Below, piece by piece: positions 4,451-6,674 of a stretch of 6,674 nucleotides of DNA. A model generated the notes under the pieces. The model was not told where the DNA came from. It saw nothing but the letters and a program-made list of their open reading frames with translations, and did no database searches. A program made the position numbers and the translations under genes. Source of the stretch: Acidobacteria bacterium AH-259-G07 (GTDB lineage: Bacteria; Acidobacteriota; UBA6911; RPQK01; JADFOI01); the NCBI GenBank assembly GCA_027717925.1, contig JALLON010000145.1:1-6674 (forward strand). The letters are read 5' to 3'. Position 1 is the first letter of the stretch, and the number at the start of each line of letters is the position of its first letter.

Positions 4451-4497
4451 GACCAGCATCCTTATTGTTAGCTGGGCGTTTAGTCGAAGGAGGCGTA

Positions 4498-5148
4498 ATG
4501 AAGTTCGTGCAACTGGCCAGTTGGATCTTGCTTGCGGCAGCATTGGCAAATGCGGCGGCAGTCCCGAATAAAGACGCTGCCTTTTCAATCAAGGGGCTCA
4601 GTGAGCGTGAGCAGACACTGTTCCTAGAGGGAATCGGTCAGGCGGTGACCCACTATGATCTCAAGCTGCGACTTCAGGGTAAACCACGCCTTTTCTGTGC
4701 CCCAGATAACCTGAGCCTTGACGCGAGAACGGTATGGACCTTGGCGAACGGTGTTCTAACAGGCCCCCACAAAGCGGACATTATAGCCGTCGCAGTAATC
4801 GACCAACTCGCTGAAAGGTTCCCCTGCGAGCCGAGATCGAAAGAAGAAGTGGAACTTGAACGGACTAAGGAAGTGCTTCAAATGATTGACATGCTGAGGA
4901 CCACCGTTGAACAGCAAACGAAGGAGCGTTACGCAGAGTGCCTACGGGCCACGTCGTCTACTAGCTTTTGCGATTGTCTGAATGAGAAGCTCGGTTGGCA
5001 GGTAAGCTTCTCTGCTTACGAACGGGTCGCTAACTCCACGAAATCTCAACTTGGCTACGCATCGTTGTCTGCTGACGAACGGGAGCTAGTGGACCACATG
5101 CATTCGATCCGCGATGAATGCAGTCGATTTCGTCGGTCCCATAGGTAA
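4498..5148 (+). CDS. Secreted protein with Rap1a/Tai-like domain and cysteine-rich C-terminal region
   Basis: A 216-residue protein. The ATG at 4498 is chosen over an upstream in-frame ATG at 4465 because AAGGAGG lies 4 bases ahead and a signal peptide starts here (MKFVQLASWILLAAALANAAA, cleavage near residue 21). Residues about 38-110 resemble the Rap1a/Tai immunity-protein fold: FLEGIGQAVTHYDL, then RLFCAPDNLSLDARTVW, and helices ending QLAERFPCEP; Cys67 and Cys110 sit where the family has its disulfide. The second half adds a charged helix (about 114-145) and a motif C148-x9-C158-x-C160 followed by KLGW, SFSAYERV and a final Cys208, a pattern found in other exported proteins of unknown function. 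Rap1a-type proteins protect against type VI secretion peptidoglycan effectors, but no effector or secretion gene is nearby, so immunity is not supported. The similarity is recognised by pattern only. Confidence 0.72.
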   Translation: MKFVQLASWILLAAALANAAAVPNKDAAFSIKGLSEREQTLFLEGIGQAVTHYDLKLRLQGKPRLFCAPDNLSLDARTVWTLANGVLTGPHKADIIAVAVIDQLAERFPCEPRSKEEVELERTKEVLQMIDMLRTTVEQQTKERYAECLRATSSTSFCDCLNEKLGWQVSFSAYERVANSTKSQLGYASLSADERELVDHMHSIRDECSRFRRSHR

Positions 5149-5347
5149 ACCCTCGGGGGTTGCGATAACATCACACGAAGCGGCCTTCATCGTGAATGAC
5201 CAAAAGGGAAATCCACGCGGAGTATTTGGGAACGTGTCTGTATTGTCGATGAAAATCGCACGCGCTCCTACCCTGATTATCTTCGATGAAGACGGGAATG
5301 TGGCTTGGGAGGCTGGTGGAGAGCCGGATGCGATAGGAGGCCATTGA
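5114..5347 (+). pseudogene. Remnant of a D-x-x-G-K-x-R repeat protein
   Basis: A 77-codon frame overlapping the end of the Rap1a-like gene by 35 bases, with no ribosome binding site at its ATG. From about residue 22 it reads EAAFIVNDQKGNPRGVFG, then RAPTLIIFDEDGNVAWEA. This is the spacing and wording of repeat proteins built from units such as 'F.L.DE.GK.RA.LG...DG.P.L.L.D..GKV.W.AP'; complete members have several units, while here only one and a half remain and the joint between them has lost the 'DG-P' part. The first ~20 residues (MNAVDFVGPIGKPSG) are an out-of-frame reading of the preceding gene. It is most likely a decayed fragment. It could alternatively be an expressed short protein coupled to the gene in front. 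Confidence 0.45.
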
Positions 5348-5896
5348 GGGTCACGATAGTAAGGTGTTTAAAGAAGAGAGTGAGTTAACAGAACAGAACA
5401 CAAGACCCCCTCAGAATCCCACGAATACTCGCTCCGATCGCGATTCGAGGGAGCCCACCTGGTACCGAATAGTCCAGCTCCACAAAAGACCAACAAAGAG
5501 CCCTGACTTTCTCAGAATCGTGCCACTCACCCTCCAGGATGAGCCGTGCCTTTTCCTGTTCAGGAAGGAAAATCGGCCCTTCTAACAGTCTGGAGCTGTG
5601 TGAGCTGCGCTTGGGCCGAAGACAAACAGGGACTCCTTTGCGCCAGGTCTCTGGTCTTAAATCTGTTTTGCATGGATTCCCTCTTCTTCCCTCCATTCAT
5701 GCCTAGTACAACGCCCCCTTATGATCTGGAGTGGCGCGGACAATGGCGCCTTTGAGCCCTGCTCACCAATCTTTCACGTTCCCAGTCATAATAGTCGGCT
5801 GCTCGTGATCGGTCCTCGTGATCCGAAATGTGAAGATCGCAGAAAAGCTCACTGACCATAAAAATAGGAGAAGATTACAAAGGGAGTAGAAGCAAA
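5348..5896. other. Long region without a supportable gene
   Basis: A minus-strand frame of 103 codons (5385-5696) contains RLLEGPIFLPEQEKARLILE and reads in part like protein, but it has no ribosome binding site, no recognisable family and no second-frame support, so it is not called. The plus-strand frames are short and unlike any family I know. No tRNA, rRNA or CRISPR pattern is visible. The only structured piece is the solitary arm of the inverted repeat at 5698-5721. Since the flanks are full of gene remnants, this is probably decayed coding DNA. Confidence 0.5.
5698..5721. repeat. Solitary arm of the 391-468 inverted-repeat family
   Basis: CATGCCTAG, then TACAACGCCCCCTT, matches the right arm at 444-467 (CATGCCTAG, then AGTAATGCCCCCCTT) and the reverse complement of the left arm at 394-417 (CATGCCAAG, then GGTAACGCCCCCC) apart from a few bases. 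No partner arm is found within about 60 bases on either side. It may be half of a broken REP or miniature element. Confidence 0.4.
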
Positions 5897-6028
5897 TCGA
5901 TTGTCGAGGCAAGGGGTACCCGTTCGGGAGTAGGATAGGGTCGAGCTAGCTAGAATTTTTTTCTGCGGTTTTTATCTCTTTTTTGCCCGCTAGTCTTTCT
6001 AGCTGGAGGTGATCTTTTAAATCTGGAT
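5897..6028 (+). repeat. Copy 2 of the ~130-bp direct repeat
   Basis: Begins exactly 1600 bases after copy 1 and is 4 bases shorter. It keeps the identical opening 21 bases, the ~40-base core with CTAGCTAGAATTTTTTTC, and the ending CTTTTAAATCTGGAT. AGCTAGAA and TTCTAGCT form an 8-bp stem around a U-rich loop. Near the end it has GGAGGTGATC, which copy 1 lacks, a sequence complementary to the 3' end of 16S rRNA, but no start codon follows at a usable distance. The final bases form the first arm of an intrinsic terminator completed just outside the shared part, which makes a small structured RNA transcribed rightward a reasonable idea. No clear promoter precedes it. Confidence 0.85.
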
Positions 6029-6047
6029 TCACACCAGATTTTTTTTT
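6019..6047 (+). terminator. Intrinsic terminator at the end of repeat copy 2
   Basis: AAATCTGG (6019-6026) and CCAGATTT (6034-6041) form a perfect 8-bp stem with a 7-base loop, and the T-run continues to nine T's (6039-6047). It would end plus-strand transcripts coming through the direct repeat. Confidence 0.75.
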
Positions 6048-6309
6048 GGAATCAGCTAGACAAAAAGCTGCGTGAGAGTTGGCCCCTGTCCAGACAGCCG
6101 AGGTAGTCGAGTTGGCCTGCGCTGTAGCTCCTAAGACGAATCAGGGACGGGTAGAGTTGTTGATCTCGGCACCATTCGCGACGTGGATGGCACGCCAGTC
6201 CAAGGTCGCGCCTTCATCCCCGCTATTCACGACAACCCAGCACAAGAAATATCGGATATGCTGAACGTTACGTGACTTGAAAGTGTTGCCCCTTGGTCGG
6301 ATAAGTTAA
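6048..6309. other. Region without a supportable gene
   Basis: One plus-strand frame between stop codons (6135-6275) reads like protein in its last forty codons (VVDLGTIRDVDGTPVQGRAF, then IPAIHDNP and a TGA stop), but it has no ATG at its head, no ribosome binding site and no family I recognise. The overlapping frame from 6079 is less protein-like. It could be the tail of another decayed gene. Confidence 0.35.
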
Positions 6310-6674
6310 TCAGTGGCAATCTTCCAAGACTGGGCTTTCCCGAGTAGCACGCCCTTTAGTCGACCATCTGATGACGCCACTCTCGTCGACGTAAAAATGG
6401 CGATTGCCTTTCTTGCCAGGAATAATGGGATCAGCGTTGATGGTGAAACCGGTCTTAGTGGACTTTATTGTGTACTTGTATCCGTTCTTCTCAAATGATG
6501 AAAAACCCTGATCCATCAACACATCCCGAGGATGCACCAAAGAAGATGTCATGGAGCCAATGCTCGTGGTGGTCATTCCCACCATCCTGTTTTTGCCATC
6601 GAGATGCAGCACCAGAAAGGTTTCTACTGGCATCTGGGCCAGCCCCTTAAAGAGCCGGTAGATGTCCGCTGAGG
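6310..6674 (-). pseudogene. In-frame chimera of a RadC fragment and a type IV pilin tail
   Basis: Reading leftward from the window edge, the frame gives SADIYRLFKGLAQ, MPVETFLVLHLDGKNRMVGM and TTSIGSMTSSLVHPRDV, nearly the same as residues 44-94 of the intact RadC-like protein. By hand alignment 6521-6674 matches 3295-3448 without gaps, about 83% identical. Right after PRDV, where the HNHPSGD active site should follow, the frame continues with MDQGFSSFEKNGYKYTIKS and GKKGNRHFYVDESGVIR, then SPVLED and a TGA at 6310. That is the C-terminal part of type IV pilin-like proteins ('GY.F.......AdP...G..G.R.FF.DE.GVIR'). The RadC part keeps the zinc-ligand Glu but loses both His, and the pilin part lacks its N-terminal helix, so neither can work. 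The 5' end lies outside the window. Confidence 0.8.

Noticed and set aside
4465..4497. Upstream ATG at 4465 as the start of the Rap1a-like protein
   Set aside because: It would put eleven residues before a good signal peptide and has no ribosome binding site, whereas the ATG at 4498 has AAGGAGG four bases ahead.
5385..5696. A 103-codon minus-strand frame that looks partly protein-like
   Set aside because: No ribosome binding site, no recognisable family and no neighbour context; it is mentioned under the empty region but not called as a gene.
6008..6030. GGAGGTGATC in repeat copy 2 as the ribosome binding site of a gene
   Set aside because: No start codon follows within a usable distance and a terminator is formed directly downstream.
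1..6674. CRISPR array, tRNA or rRNA genes
   Set aside because: No regularly spaced direct repeats of CRISPR size, no T-arm GGTTCRA-type motif with acceptor pairing, and no rRNA-like stretch was seen when reading both strands.

Overview
The window comes from a bacterium with moderate base composition and low gene density. Most of what can be recognised is small envelope proteins, mobile-element genes and decayed gene fragments. A PEGA-domain secreted protein, a SnoaL-like lipoprotein, a clipped glyoxalase-type gene and a piece of a pilin tail that is frequent in Acidobacteriota-like genomes suggest an uncultured soil or sediment bacterium of that kind. No marker gene fixes the taxonomy, so this is only an impression.

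Left part (1-2230). Minus strand: a VOC/glyoxalase gene that has lost its middle and its C-terminus. Then a 70-bp inverted repeat, followed on the plus strand by a frameshifted remnant of a phage-type M15 peptidase. Two intact, divergently transcribed genes follow: a secreted PEGA-domain protein (minus, 692-1405) and a SnoaL-like/DUF4440 lipoprotein (plus, 1732-2229), sharing a 326-bp intergenic region.

Centre (2241-4105). Five genes lie on the minus strand. In order of transcription they are two tiny paralogous basic proteins with a CPxC knuckle and a GGRPKK tail (44 and 54 aa, too short for ordinary gene callers), a RadC-like JAMM protein, a 69-aa single-span membrane protein, and a small serine recombinase that overlaps it by 20 bp. 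Each tiny gene has a TTGACA -35 box followed by a perfect ACCTA/TAGGT dyad lying between the -35 and -10, and its start codon sits only a few bases past the expected transcription start. This looks like a compact mobile or phage-derived module with its own repressor circuit, and is the most interesting part of the window.

Right part (4297-6674). A ~130-bp direct repeat occurs twice, 1600 bp apart. The first copy precedes a signal-peptide protein with a Rap1a/Tai-like domain (4498-5148). The second ends in an intact intrinsic terminator, so the repeat could be a small RNA gene or a mobile repeat. Behind the Rap1a-like gene is a remnant of a D-x-x-G-K-x-R repeat protein, then nearly 1 kb with no supportable gene. 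At the right edge is an in-frame chimera of a second RadC copy and the C-terminal tail of a type IV pilin.

Overall: three to four intact chromosomal envelope genes, one probably mobile recombinase/RadC module, and a high density of truncated, frameshifted or fused fragments and repeats, as expected at a recombination hot spot.
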